Below are positions 24,330-33,436 of a DNA stretch of 64,000 nt, piece after piece. This DNA comes from Paenibacillus woosongensis. GTDB taxonomy: Bacteria > Bacillota > Bacilli > Paenibacillales > Paenibacillaceae. Positions within the stretch are counted from its first letter, which is position 1, and each line of letters begins with the position of its first letter. The DNA lies in assembly GCF_009725165.1 (NCBI RefSeq), contig NZ_WNZW01000016.1, forward strand, positions 1 through 64,000, given 5' to 3'. A program made the position numbers and the translations under genes. The notes beneath the pieces are model-generated. The model ran no database searches. It was not told the DNA's origin and saw only the letters and a list, made by a program, of their open reading frames with translations.

Positions 24330-25811
24330 ATGAAGAACTACATTGCCGTAGATATCGGCGCCTCGAGCGGCCGCCTGGTGAGGGGAACCCTTCATCAGCA
24401 GGAGCGGAGGATCGAACTGCAGGAAATTCATCGCTTCAGCAATGCTTTTACCGAAACAGAAGGGCATGATTACTGGGACATCGATTACTTATTTGCGGAA
24501 ATTATCAAGGGATTGCAGCAAGCCAAGAAGGAGGGGATTGAAGCCTGTACGCTTGGAATCGATACGTGGGCTGTCGATTATGTACTTCTTGACGATAATG
24601 GAAAGCGCATTCATGATGTGTACGCTTACCGGGACGGCAGGACAAAGGACGCCCCGGATCGTCTGCACCGAACGATTAGCAGAGCCGAGGTGTACAGCAG
24701 GACAGGAATACAAGAGCTGCCGTTCAACACGTTGTACCAGCTCTATGTTCATGAAGACGATCAGCTCTCCCAAGCCGCCAAAATCATAATGGTACCGGAC
24801 TATCTATATTACCGCTTAACCGGCAAGCTCATAAACGAAGTGACGAACGCCTCGACCATGCAGCTTCTGAATTTGGCAGAGAGAGATTTTGACAGTAAAC
24901 TGCTCGGGCTGTTGGGATTGCGCCGCGAACAATTCGCGAAGCTTACGGAGCCGGGCGTGAAGCTGGGAAGAATCTCACCTGAGCTGCAGCGGCAGTACGA
25001 TTTGCCCGAGTGCGAGCTCATCGTTGCTCCAACCCATGATACGGCCTCGGCCGTTGCGGGGGTTCCGGCTCAGCCGCATACGTCCTGGGCATATATCAGC
25101 AGCGGGACATGGTCTTTGCTGGGTGTGGAGCGCAGCACCCCGCTGAACACGGCCGAGGCAATGAACGCCAATTATACGAATGAGTGGGGCGTTTATGGCA
25201 CGTATCGTTTCCTCAAAAATATTATGGGACTCTGGATGATCCAGGAGGTGCGCCGCGAGACGCAGAACGCTTACAGCTTTGCCGCGCTGGCGGAGCTGGC
25301 GATGCGGGAAAAGCCGTTTCAGCACTTGGTTCCGTGCAATGACCAGCGATTCTTAAACCCCCGCAGCATGACGGAGGAAATCCGGGCTTGCTGCCGGGAG
25401 ACGGGGCAGCCCGAGCCGGATACGATCGGCAAGCTGGCGCGCTGTATCTTTGACAGCCTGGCACTGACCTACAAAGACAGCATCCAGGAGCTGCAGAGAC
25501 TGACGGATCAGCGAATCGATACGCTGCATATTGTCGGCGGCGGAGCCAATAATGAGCTGCTCTGCCAGTTAACCGCAGATATGGCGGAAATCGAGGTTAT
25601 AGCGGGGCCATCGGAGGCGACCGCTCTAGGTAACATCGCTGTCCAGATGATCAGCTCGGGACAATTGCAGGGAATGGAAGAGGCCCGGGGGATCATCGGT
25701 AATTCGGTTCCGTTAAAGCGATACGAGCCACGGCCTATTCATGAAGAAGAAATGGATGCTGCCGGCGCGCGCTGGGAGCAAATCAAAGCGAGATTGGTTC
25801 AGCCCCGCTGA
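24330..25811 (+). CDS. rhaB: rhamnulokinase
   Basis: A 493-residue FGGY-family sugar kinase that phosphorylates L-rhamnulose at C1. Seen are NYIAVDIGASSGRLVRG (phosphate-binding loop), GIDTWAVDYVLLD, YAYRDGRTKDAP, PFNTLYQLY, PTHDTASAVAGVP with SSGTWSLLGVE, and VGGGANNELLCQLTADM (adenosine motif). The length is normal for RhaB. ATG follows AAGGAGATGGG. It is first of the rhamnose operon; rhaEW starts 66 nt downstream. Confidence 0.95.
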   Translation: MKNYIAVDIGASSGRLVRGTLHQQERRIELQEIHRFSNAFTETEGHDYWDIDYLFAEIIKGLQQAKKEGIEACTLGIDTWAVDYVLLDDNGKRIHDVYAYRDGRTKDAPDRLHRTISRAEVYSRTGIQELPFNTLYQLYVHEDDQLSQAAKIIMVPDYLYYRLTGKLINEVTNASTMQLLNLAERDFDSKLLGLLGLRREQFAKLTEPGVKLGRISPELQRQYDLPECELIVAPTHDTASAVAGVPAQPHTSWAYISSGTWSLLGVERSTPLNTAEAMNANYTNEWGVYGTYRFLKNIMGLWMIQEVRRETQNAYSFAALAELAMREKPFQHLVPCNDQRFLNPRSMTEEIRACCRETGQPEPDTIGKLARCIFDSLALTYKDSIQELQRLTDQRIDTLHIVGGGANNELLCQLTADMAEIEVIAGPSEATALGNIAVQMISSGQLQGMEEARGIIGNSVPLKRYEPRPIHEEEMDAAGARWEQIKARLVQPR

Positions 25812-25877
25812 AAATATATCAATACTATTATATCAATACTATAATCGCTATTATCTTAAACAATCGGAGGTTATCAC

Positions 25878-27947
25878 ATGGTACAAAATTTATGGGATTC
25901 TTCTAAAGCATCCGCACTGCAGGGAGGACTCGACCAACTCGTTTACCGCTCCAATCTCATAGGCTCAGACCGCCGGGTGTGCAACTGGGGCGGCGGAAAT
26001 ACTTCAAGCAAGACCGTAATCAAGGATTTTAGAGGCCGTGACGTTGAAGTGATGTACGTCAAGGGGAGCGGTTCGGATCTTGCGACGATGAAGCAGGGAA
26101 ATTTCACCGGCCTGCGTATGGAAGACATCCAGCCGTTATTCGAGCGCGAAGAAATGTCTGATGAAGACATGGTCGCCTACTTGGCAAATTGCATGATCGA
26201 TTCCAAACATCCGCGCGCTTCCATCGAAACACTGCTGCATGCTTTTCTGCCGTTCAATCATGTAGATCATACGCATCCGGACGCGATTATCAGCCTGTGC
26301 TGCGCAGATAACGGCAAAGAGATTGCGAAGGAAATTTTCGGAAACCGCTTCGTTTGGGTCCCGTACATCCGGCCGGGATTCACGCTGTCGAAAATGATTG
26401 CCCAGGGCGTTCTTGATAACCCTAAGGCCGAGCTTGTATTAATGGAGAAGCATGGGCTGGTAACCTGGGGCGATAGCTCTGAAGCCTGCTATGCCAAGAC
26501 GATCGAAATCATCAATGAAGCCGAGCGCTACATCGAGTCCCGCGTTAATGAGGCCACTTTGTTCGGGGGCTTGGTTCATCAGCCGCTGCCAAGCGAAGAG
26601 CGCAAGAGCATCGTCGCAAAGCTAATGCCTTCGATTCGCGGAGCGGTCAGCGACGGCAAGAAAATGATCCTGACCTTCGACGATGAAGATGATGTGCTTG
26701 CCTTTGTCGGCAGCAGGGATTCGGCCCAGCTGTCCCAGGTGGGGGCGGCCTGCCCGGATCATCTCGTGCACACGAAGGTTGTACCGCTCTTTATCGACTG
26801 GACGCCGGATGCAAGCGATGTCGAAGGGCTGCGCAGGAAGCTGATTGAAGGTATCGCTGATTACAAGCAGCAGTACAAGGCCTATTTCGAGCGGAACAAG
26901 AATGAGGGCGATGTCATGTTCGAAGCAGCTCCGCGGGTTATTCTCATACCGGGACTTGGAATGATCAACACCGGCAAGAGCTGGGCCAATTCCCGAGTCA
27001 GCGCGGCCTTATACCATCGCGCGATCGCAGTTATGCGCGGTGCGACGACGCTCGGCAAGTTCGTCTCGCTCAGCGAGAACGAGTCATATAACGTAGAATA
27101 TTGGCCGCTTGAGCTGTATAAGCTGTCCCTGGCCCCGGCCGAGGCGGAATTCTCCCGTAAGGTAGCATTCATTACGGGCGGAGCAGGCGGCATCGGCAGC
27201 GCGACGGCATGGCGCCTCGTTAGCGAAGGAGCGCATGTGGTGCTGGCGGATCTGAACTTGGAAGGCGCGCAGCAGGTGGCCGTGGAAATAAACGGGAAGT
27301 TCGGCGATAACGTCGCTTTGGCCGTAAAAATGGACGTCACCAATGAGGACATGGTGCGCGCCGCATACGAGCAGGCAGCCCTGCATTATGGAGGCGTTGA
27401 CATCATCGTCAACAACGCGGGACTGGCGACTTCGAGTCCTTTTGACGAGACCTCGCTGCAGGAATGGAATCTGAACATGAACGTGCTGGGAACCGGTTAT
27501 TTTCTCGTGGCGAGAGAAGCCTTCAAGCTGATGAAGGAACAGGCTCTTGGCGGCAGCATGGTGTTTGTAGGCTCCAAAAATTCGATCTATGCCGGTAAAA
27601 ACGCCTCAGCCTACAGCTCGGTGAAGGCGCTGGAAGCTCACCTGGCCCGCTGCATCGCCGCAGAGGGTGGTAAATACGGCATCCGCGTGAACACGATTCT
27701 TCCAGATGCCATCCTGCAGGGTTCGGCCATTTGGAACTCGAATTGGCGCAATGAGCGGGCCGCGGCTTACGGGATAGAGCCGGATCAGCTGGAGGAGCAT
27801 TACCGCAAGCGCACAACACTGTTAGTCAATATTTACCCGCAGGACGTAGCCGAAGGGATTGCCTTTTTCGCCTCCTCCAAGGCGGATAAGACTACGGGCT
27901 GCATGCTGACGATCGATGGGGGAGTACCGGCAGCATTTACGCGTTGA
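25878..27947 (+). CDS. rhaEW: bifunctional rhamnulose-1-phosphate aldolase / L-lactaldehyde dehydrogenase
   Basis: A 689-residue fusion. Residues 1-410 form a class II aldolase with zinc ligands in HTHPDA and EKHGLVTWGD, splitting rhamnulose-1-phosphate into DHAP and L-lactaldehyde. Residues 425-689 form an SDR with FITGGAGGIGSATAW, NNAG and a YSSVK catalytic pair, oxidising lactaldehyde to L-lactate. This matches the Bacillus RhaEW (YuxG) type. ATG follows AATCGGAGG. The lactate product explains why lutABC lie in the same gene run downstream. Confidence 0.95.
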   Translation: MVQNLWDSSKASALQGGLDQLVYRSNLIGSDRRVCNWGGGNTSSKTVIKDFRGRDVEVMYVKGSGSDLATMKQGNFTGLRMEDIQPLFEREEMSDEDMVAYLANCMIDSKHPRASIETLLHAFLPFNHVDHTHPDAIISLCCADNGKEIAKEIFGNRFVWVPYIRPGFTLSKMIAQGVLDNPKAELVLMEKHGLVTWGDSSEACYAKTIEIINEAERYIESRVNEATLFGGLVHQPLPSEERKSIVAKLMPSIRGAVSDGKKMILTFDDEDDVLAFVGSRDSAQLSQVGAACPDHLVHTKVVPLFIDWTPDASDVEGLRRKLIEGIADYKQQYKAYFERNKNEGDVMFEAAPRVILIPGLGMINTGKSWANSRVSAALYHRAIAVMRGATTLGKFVSLSENESYNVEYWPLELYKLSLAPAEAEFSRKVAFITGGAGGIGSATAWRLVSEGAHVVLADLNLEGAQQVAVEINGKFGDNVALAVKMDVTNEDMVRAAYEQAALHYGGVDIIVNNAGLATSSPFDETSLQEWNLNMNVLGTGYFLVAREAFKLMKEQALGGSMVFVGSKNSIYAGKNASAYSSVKALEAHLARCIAAEGGKYGIRVNTILPDAILQGSAIWNSNWRNERAAAYGIEPDQLEEHYRKRTTLLVNIYPQDVAEGIAFFASSKADKTTGCMLTIDGGVPAAFTR

Positions 27948-28049
27948 GGGTACATGGTGCAACATCTTAATATTAGGGAAACATCGCCTATTTTTTCATA
28001 AGTGATTCGCAGAATTGAATTCTCATGGGATGAAGAGGAGGACTTGTCG

Positions 28050-29270
28050 ATGTCGGATAAAACGTATATGTTATTTGAAGAGCAGCAGAAGCTGCGGGGG
28101 ATCGATTTGGAGCAGGTAAAGACCAGGCTGAAGAAGCTGAAAATCGAAACGCCATCTTGGGGTTACGGGGATTCTGGAACGCGTTTTAAAGTGTTCCAGA
28201 AGGTTGGCGTACCGCGAAATCCGTTCGAGAAATTTGAAGATGCCGCCATCGTGCACCGCCTCACGGGGCTATGTCCTTCTGTGGCGATCCATATTCCGTG
28301 GGATCACGTCGATGATTACGGGAAACTAAGAAGCCATGCCGAGGGGCTTGGACTCTCGATCGGGGCTGTTAACCCGAATCTGTTTCAGGACGACGATTAT
28401 ATGCTGGGCAGCGTCACGAACAGTGATCCGGCTATTCGCCGCAAAGCGGCAAATCATTTGCTGGAATGCGTGGATATTGCCAAGGAGACAGGCTCGAAAG
28501 ATCTGAGCCTGTGGTTTGCGGACGGAACAAATTACCCGGGCCAAGGCGATCTCCGCAAGCGCAAGCATTGGATGCTTGAAGCATTGGCGGAAATGTACAG
28601 CGCGCTGACGCCCGATATGCGCATGCTGATCGAATATAAAGCGTTTGAGCCGGCTTTTTACCATACAGATATCGCCGATTGGGGCATGGCCTACAACTAT
28701 GCCCTCAAGCTGGGGCCGCAGGCCGAGGTTCTGGTTGACACCGGGCATCATTTGCCTGGAGCCAACATCGAGCATATCGTGGCTTATCTGATTGACGAAA
28801 AGCGGCTGGGCGGATTCCATTTTAACAGCTATAAATATGCGGACGACGATTTGATCGTCGGTTCGATGAATCCCTATGAATTGTTCCTGATTTTCTACCA
28901 GATCGTGCTTGCCGCCAATGATGCGGATGAGGAAGTACGGGGAACGGTAGAGAAAATCGCATTTATGATCGATCAGTCCCACAACATAGAACAGAAAATA
29001 CCAGCCATGATCCGCTCCGTGCTGAATGTGCAGACACAGTATGCCAAGGCGCTGCTCATCAATCACGAAGAGGTCGCGGAAGCGGCTGAGCGGGGTGATG
29101 TGCTCGGTGCCGAGGACGCGGTGCGCCGTGCATTCGAATTTGATGTCACACCTCTGCTGCATGCGTTGCGCGAGGAAGCCGGGCTTCCGGTCGACCCGAT
29201 GAAGGCATATCATGCTTCCGGCTACGGAGCGGAGATCATGGCCAGAGGCAAGGGCGGAGCAAGCTGGTAG
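28050..29270 (+). CDS. rhaI: L-rhamnose isomerase, RhaI type
   Basis: A 406-residue TIM-barrel isomerase converting L-rhamnose to L-rhamnulose. It is of the Pseudomonas stutzeri/B. subtilis YulE type rather than E. coli RhaA. Metal-site strings include LIEYKAFEPAFYHTD, VDTGHHLPGANIEH and GGFHFNSYKYADDDL. The start at 28050 follows GAGGAGG 7 nt upstream; a longer in-frame start at 28002 has no ribosome site. It follows rhaEW after about 100 nt without a visible terminator, so it is probably co-transcribed. Confidence 0.94.
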   Translation: MSDKTYMLFEEQQKLRGIDLEQVKTRLKKLKIETPSWGYGDSGTRFKVFQKVGVPRNPFEKFEDAAIVHRLTGLCPSVAIHIPWDHVDDYGKLRSHAEGLGLSIGAVNPNLFQDDDYMLGSVTNSDPAIRRKAANHLLECVDIAKETGSKDLSLWFADGTNYPGQGDLRKRKHWMLEALAEMYSALTPDMRMLIEYKAFEPAFYHTDIADWGMAYNYALKLGPQAEVLVDTGHHLPGANIEHIVAYLIDEKRLGGFHFNSYKYADDDLIVGSMNPYELFLIFYQIVLAANDADEEVRGTVEKIAFMIDQSHNIEQKIPAMIRSVLNVQTQYAKALLINHEEVAEAAERGDVLGAEDAVRRAFEFDVTPLLHALREEAGLPVDPMKAYHASGYGAEIMARGKGGASW

Positions 29271-29323
29271 TTGGCAAGCCCGTTCTGCCGTTCTAATGAA
29301 GAAAGATATGGAGTGAAGTAGGA

Positions 29324-30088
29324 ATGCTGGTAGCTGAACGCTATGAATACATCGTACAGATGATCAATGAGAAGGGAAGCATGCGGGTCTCGGAGCTTAG
29401 CGAGCTTTGCGGCGTAACCGAGGAGACGATTCGCCGCGATCTCGACCGTTTGGAGCAGGCCGGGCGGCTTCGGCGCTCACATGGTGGAGCCGTGAGCGTC
29501 AAGCCAAAGGGAGATGTGCCGGAAATCCCCTACGCGGAACGCGAAATTACGCACGCCGAGCAGAAAATGCGGATCGCGGATGAGGCGGTCAAACGGATTC
29601 AACCGAATGAGCGCATCCTGCTGGATGCGAGTACGACCGCTTGGTATATGGCATCCAAGCTTCCGGATATCCCGCTTACCGTGCTGACCAACTCGATTCG
29701 CGTCGCTACCGAGCTTAGCGGCAAAGAGAAAATCGAAGTGATCTCCACGGGCGGGCTGCTGGCGAGCCGTTCCATGTCGTTCGTCGGACCGCTCGCCGAG
29801 CGCTCGCTTGAATCTTATTATGTAGATAAAATGTTTCTCTCCTGCAAAGGGGTTCATCTTGATCGCGGGGTCAGTGAATCCAACGAGCTGCAGGCCCGCA
29901 TCAAGCAAAAGATGGTGGCCATCGCCGATCAGGTGATTCTGCTGGCTGATGCCAGCAAATTCGGGCAGCAGAGCTTTACCCATGTCATGAACCTCGAGCA
30001 GGTGAGCGCGGTTGTTACGGACGAGGGGATTGCGGAGGAGACGCTGGCCGCTTTATCCGACAGGTCGATATCCGTAACGGTCGTGTAA
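29324..30088 (+). CDS. rhaR: DeoR-family transcriptional regulator of rhamnose use
   Basis: A 254-residue DeoR protein. The winged helix is at 1-57 (RYEYIVQMINEKGSMRVSEL then CGVTEETIRRDLDRLE) and is followed by the DeoRC sugar-phosphate sensor domain (LDASTTAWYMASKL, VISTGGLLASRSMSFVGP, LADASKFGQQSF). Such proteins usually repress until a phosphorylated intermediate, here plausibly rhamnulose-1-phosphate, binds. Its position inside the operon supports rhamnose control; the symbol is by analogy with the Bacillus regulator. ATG follows TATGGAGTGAAGTAGGA. Confidence 0.85.
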   Translation: MLVAERYEYIVQMINEKGSMRVSELSELCGVTEETIRRDLDRLEQAGRLRRSHGGAVSVKPKGDVPEIPYAEREITHAEQKMRIADEAVKRIQPNERILLDASTTAWYMASKLPDIPLTVLTNSIRVATELSGKEKIEVISTGGLLASRSMSFVGPLAERSLESYYVDKMFLSCKGVHLDRGVSESNELQARIKQKMVAIADQVILLADASKFGQQSFTHVMNLEQVSAVVTDEGIAEETLAALSDRSISVTVV

Positions 30089-30135
30089 AGGGCGGAAGCT
30101 GAAGTTTCAAACGGCTCCAGGAAGAGAGGTTTGCC

Positions 30136-30864
30136 ATGAAAGTATCCTTATTTATCACTTGCCTTAGCGACGTCATATATCCGCAAGTCGGCGAAGCGAT
30201 CGTGCGCATCCTTGCCCGGTACGGCGTTCAGGTGGACTTCCCTGAAACCCAGACATGCTGCGGGCAGCCCCCTTATAACAGCGGATACTGGGAGGAGACG
30301 CGAACCGCTGCCCGAACGCTGCTGCAGGCTTTTGATGACAGCGATTTTGTCGTATCGCCTTCGGGCTCATGCACGTATATGATACATCATTACAGCGAGC
30401 TGTTTAAAGACGAGCCTGAATGGCTGGACAAAGCGAAGCGCCTGCAAGAGAAAACCTACGAGTTCACGCAGTTCCTCGTGCAGGTGCTGGGCATTACCGA
30501 TGTCGGCGCGAGGTTCCCGCATAAGGTCACCTATCATCCTTCCTGCCACGGCAGCAGACTGCTCGGGGTGAAGGAGGAGCCGGTACAGCTTCTCAGCAAT
30601 GTGAAGGATTTACAATTCGTGCCGCTGCCTTATGCCGAGGACTGCTGCGGGTTCGGAGGCACGTTCGCGATTAAAATGCCCGATATCTCCGGCGCCATGG
30701 TCACCGAGAAGGCGGAGCATGTGAAGGAGAGCGAAGCTGAGGTGCTCGTCGGGCTGGACATGGCCTGTCTCATGAACATCGCGGGCCATTTGCGCTACCG
30801 CAATGAACCGGTGCGGGTGATGCACCTCGCTGAGCTGCTCTATGAAGGGATGCGGGTAAAATGA
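30136..30864 (+). CDS. lutA: L-lactate utilisation protein LutA
   Basis: A 242-residue protein with two CCG domains (QTCCGQPPYNSGYW at about 35-48 and DCCGFGGTFAIKMPDISGAMV at about 172-192), which bind Fe-S cofactor in heterodisulfide-reductase-like subunits. With LutB and LutC it forms an iron-sulfur L-lactate oxidase giving pyruvate. ATG follows GAGAGG. The stop overlaps lutB as ATGA. It lies 47 nt after the rhamnose regulator with no terminator between, so lactate formed by RhaEW can be oxidised by the same transcript's products. Confidence 0.93.
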   Translation: MKVSLFITCLSDVIYPQVGEAIVRILARYGVQVDFPETQTCCGQPPYNSGYWEETRTAARTLLQAFDDSDFVVSPSGSCTYMIHHYSELFKDEPEWLDKAKRLQEKTYEFTQFLVQVLGITDVGARFPHKVTYHPSCHGSRLLGVKEEPVQLLSNVKDLQFVPLPYAEDCCGFGGTFAIKMPDISGAMVTEKAEHVKESEAEVLVGLDMACLMNIAGHLRYRNEPVRVMHLAELLYEGMRVK

Positions 30865-32453
30865 GTACGACGAATCCGATGGCGGTCGACGTTAAGAAGA
30901 GAGCCGAGCTGGCGTTGAACGATGATTTTCTGCGCAAAGCGGTTCGTTTTACGACGGAGCGGCTCAAAAACGGCAAGCTAAGCGCCGCCGAAGAGCTCAG
31001 TAACTGGGAAGCGTGGCGCGAAAGAGGCCGTGAGATCCGGCTGCATACGATCGCACACCTGGACTATTATTTGAACCTGTTCGTGGACAACGCCCGCAGG
31101 AACGGGGTGCATATTCATTTTGCGGATAACTCCGCAGAGGCTGTGCAGATCTCTTTGGAAATCGCCAGGCAAAAGCAGGCGAAAAGCGCAGTGAAATCAA
31201 AGTCCATGGTTACCGAGGAGCTGCATTTAAACGAGGCGCTGGCTGGAGAAGGCATTGAAGCGATCGAGACGGATTTGGGCGAATATATTATCCAGCTGGC
31301 TGGAGAAGGGCCTTCCCATATCGTTATTCCAGCGATTCATAAAAACCGGTACCAAATTGCCGAGCTCCTCTCGAGGGAGGCCGGTGAGCCGCTGGCTGCC
31401 GATACGACCGTGCTCGCCGGCTTCGTGCGCAAAAAGCTGCGCGAGAAGTTCCTGGAAGCCGATCTAGGCATTACCGGCTGCAACTTTGCCATCGCGGAGA
31501 CGGGCTCTATGGTGCTCTTCGAAAATGAAGGCAACGCGCGCATGGTGTCCACCGTTCCCAAGACGCAAATTACGTTTATGGGCATGGAGCGGATCATTCC
31601 GTCCTTTGCGGACTTGGAAGTGATGGCGACGCTGCTGCCGCGTTCGGCGACGGGACAGAAGCTGACGATGTACATGTCATGCATTTCCGGCCCGCGGCGG
31701 ACGCAGGATGCGGACGGACCGGATGAAATGCATATTATTATCGTTGATAACGGGCGTTCCTTGCAGCTAGGCGATCCGGAGTTCCAGGAGCTGCTGAACT
31801 GCATCCGCTGCGGCGCCTGTCTGAACGCCTGTCCCGTCTATCGCCACATCGGCGGCCATGCTTACGGCGGCACGTACAGCGGCCCGATCGGCGCCGTGCT
31901 GACCCCAGCCTTGAACGGTAACGTCAGCGAGTGGAATGATATCGCCAGCGCATCCAGTCTGTGCGGGGCCTGTTACGAGGCTTGTCCGGTGAAAATACCG
32001 CTGCATGACATGCTCGTCTCCTTGCGGCGGCGCAAGGTGGAGCAGGGGCAGGGCAATAAACTGGAGACGGCCGGGATGAAAGGTTTCGCCGCGGTCGCCG
32101 CCAATTCCAAACGGTTTGCCGCTGCGGTCAGAGCGGCACAAATCGGGCAGAAGGCAATCGTCCGTGATGGCGGCATTCCGCTAAAGCTTGGGCCGTTAAA
32201 GGGCTGGAACAGCTATCGTATCGCTCCATCCGTCGCCAAGCGCACCTTCCGGCAGCGCTGGGCTGAATTGGAGCATGAGCTGCAGGAAATGGGCGGATGG
32301 CGTGATCCCCACCCAGCGGATCATGGGCAGAAAGAGGTTGAAAGTGACGGCTTGAGAACAGCCGCGGATGGCGCAGCCGCCCGTTCGGTGGATGCGGCGA
32401 TCCGTGAGCGGATGGAGCGTATCATCCGGCAGCGGCAGCAGGGAGGGGAATAG
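30861..32453 (+). CDS. lutB: L-lactate utilisation protein LutB
   Basis: A 530-residue ferredoxin-like subunit. The N-terminal two thirds form the LUD domain (GITGCNFAIAETGSMVLFENEGN). Two [4Fe-4S] motifs follow: CIRCGACLNACPVYRH and CGACYEACPVKIPLHD. The last about 90 residues are charged and Ala-rich, longer than the usual end (Bacillus LutB is about 475 residues). It forms the electron-transfer part of LutABC. It is translationally coupled to lutA by ATGA, and lutC starts 2 nt after its stop. Confidence 0.94.
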   Translation: MSTTNPMAVDVKKRAELALNDDFLRKAVRFTTERLKNGKLSAAEELSNWEAWRERGREIRLHTIAHLDYYLNLFVDNARRNGVHIHFADNSAEAVQISLEIARQKQAKSAVKSKSMVTEELHLNEALAGEGIEAIETDLGEYIIQLAGEGPSHIVIPAIHKNRYQIAELLSREAGEPLAADTTVLAGFVRKKLREKFLEADLGITGCNFAIAETGSMVLFENEGNARMVSTVPKTQITFMGMERIIPSFADLEVMATLLPRSATGQKLTMYMSCISGPRRTQDADGPDEMHIIIVDNGRSLQLGDPEFQELLNCIRCGACLNACPVYRHIGGHAYGGTYSGPIGAVLTPALNGNVSEWNDIASASSLCGACYEACPVKIPLHDMLVSLRRRKVEQGQGNKLETAGMKGFAAVAANSKRFAAAVRAAQIGQKAIVRDGGIPLKLGPLKGWNSYRIAPSVAKRTFRQRWAELEHELQEMGGWRDPHPADHGQKEVESDGLRTAADGAAARSVDAAIRERMERIIRQRQQGGE

Positions 32454-32455
32454 AA

Positions 32456-33193
32456 TTGAGCAATTCGCAGAAGCAGGATGAATGGCTTGTCAGGATGGAA
32501 GCCCAGTCAAAGGCAAAGCAGGAGCAGTTCATGGACCGCATTGCCCAGCGGCTCAACCGGCCGCGAATGATTGAGAGGCCAGCGCAGCCTTTCCGCGGGG
32601 CACCGGATTTTTGGCGTACGTTCGAATGGAACGAGCAGGAACGCATCGAGCGGTTCACGCAAAATTTTCTGAGCGTCGGCGGCCATGTCAAGCGATTGGG
32701 TACGATGGAGGAGGCCAGCAGCTTTATTACGGCGAAAGCCCGAGAGCTCGACGCGAAATATATCGTCAGGCAGCAGGAATCCGCACTGGAGCAGCTCGGC
32801 CTTGAAACGAAGCTCGCGCAAGCACAAGTATCCGCTTGGAATTCCGATGGTTCTGGGCCTGACTTCTGGAAAGCGCGTGCCGCCGAAGCCGACATCGGGG
32901 TTGTCATGGCCGATTACGCTGTCGCTTACACGGGCTCTGTGGCCGTCCTGTCCTCTCCGTATAAAGGGCGTTCCGTAAGCCTGCTGCCAACGGTGCTTAT
33001 GATCCTCATTCCCGCCGAACGGTTAAAGACGAGACTAGGAGAGGTCCTGCCTGAGTTCGATGAGCTAGGACAGGGTCGGCTGCCCGCCGGTATCCATTTC
33101 ATCTCCGGGCCGAGCCGTTCCTCGGATATCGAGAATGATCTGACGATTGGCGTGCATGGCCCAGGAATCGTATATGCCTTGATTGTTGGGTGA
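32456..33193 (+). CDS. lutC: L-lactate utilisation protein LutC
   Basis: A 245-residue LUD-domain protein, third subunit of the LutABC lactate oxidase. The C-terminal half carries VVMADYAVAYTGSVAVLSS, VLIPAERLKTRLGEVL and FISGPSRSSDIENDLTIGVHGPG, the family core. It begins with TTG at 32456, just 2 nt after the lutB stop and behind GGAGGGGAA inside lutB. It is the last gene of the rhamnose-lactate run; a terminator follows at 33302. Confidence 0.93.
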   Translation: MSNSQKQDEWLVRMEAQSKAKQEQFMDRIAQRLNRPRMIERPAQPFRGAPDFWRTFEWNEQERIERFTQNFLSVGGHVKRLGTMEEASSFITAKARELDAKYIVRQQESALEQLGLETKLAQAQVSAWNSDGSGPDFWKARAAEADIGVVMADYAVAYTGSVAVLSSPYKGRSVSLLPTVLMILIPAERLKTRLGEVLPEFDELGQGRLPAGIHFISGPSRSSDIENDLTIGVHGPGIVYALIVG

Positions 33194-33301
33194 GCACTGC
33201 GCAGAGAAATATGGCATATCGCAGCGAAGCCGAGGAGAATTAGCTAGAATACGAGATTTGAAAATTTTAATAAGAGAATACTAGAATACAACTGTTATAG
33301 G

Positions 33302-33330
33302 ACCGCTAATTCAGCGGTTTTTCTTTTTTT
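33302..33330 (+). terminator. terminator of the rhamnose-lut operon
   Basis: ACCGCT (33302-33307) / AGCGGT (33313-33318) with a 5-nt loop and a long T-rich tail. The stem is short but the uridine run is strong. Confidence 0.7.
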
Positions 33331-33334
33331 ATTT

Positions 33335-33363
33335 TTCTCCCGGTTTGGTAAGATGTGTATAAT
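33335..33363 (+). promoter_or_regulatory. putative promoter of the Lgt-like/radical SAM operon
   Basis: A perfect -10 TATAAT (33358-33363) lies about 75 nt before the Lgt-like start. The -35 is poor (TTCTCC at 33335-33340, 17-nt spacer), so an activator may be needed or the promoter may be weak. Confidence 0.4.
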
Positions 33364-33436
33364 AGAAGCAGCTCCTAAAAATATCCATTCACTAAATTGG
33401 TTCATATCTTTCGAGGAAAGAACAGGAGGTGGACTA

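Noticed and set aside
28326..29213. 295-codon open frame antisense to rhaI
   Set aside because: It lies wholly opposite a well-conserved isomerase, lacks a ribosome site and has a His/Arg-rich shadow composition.
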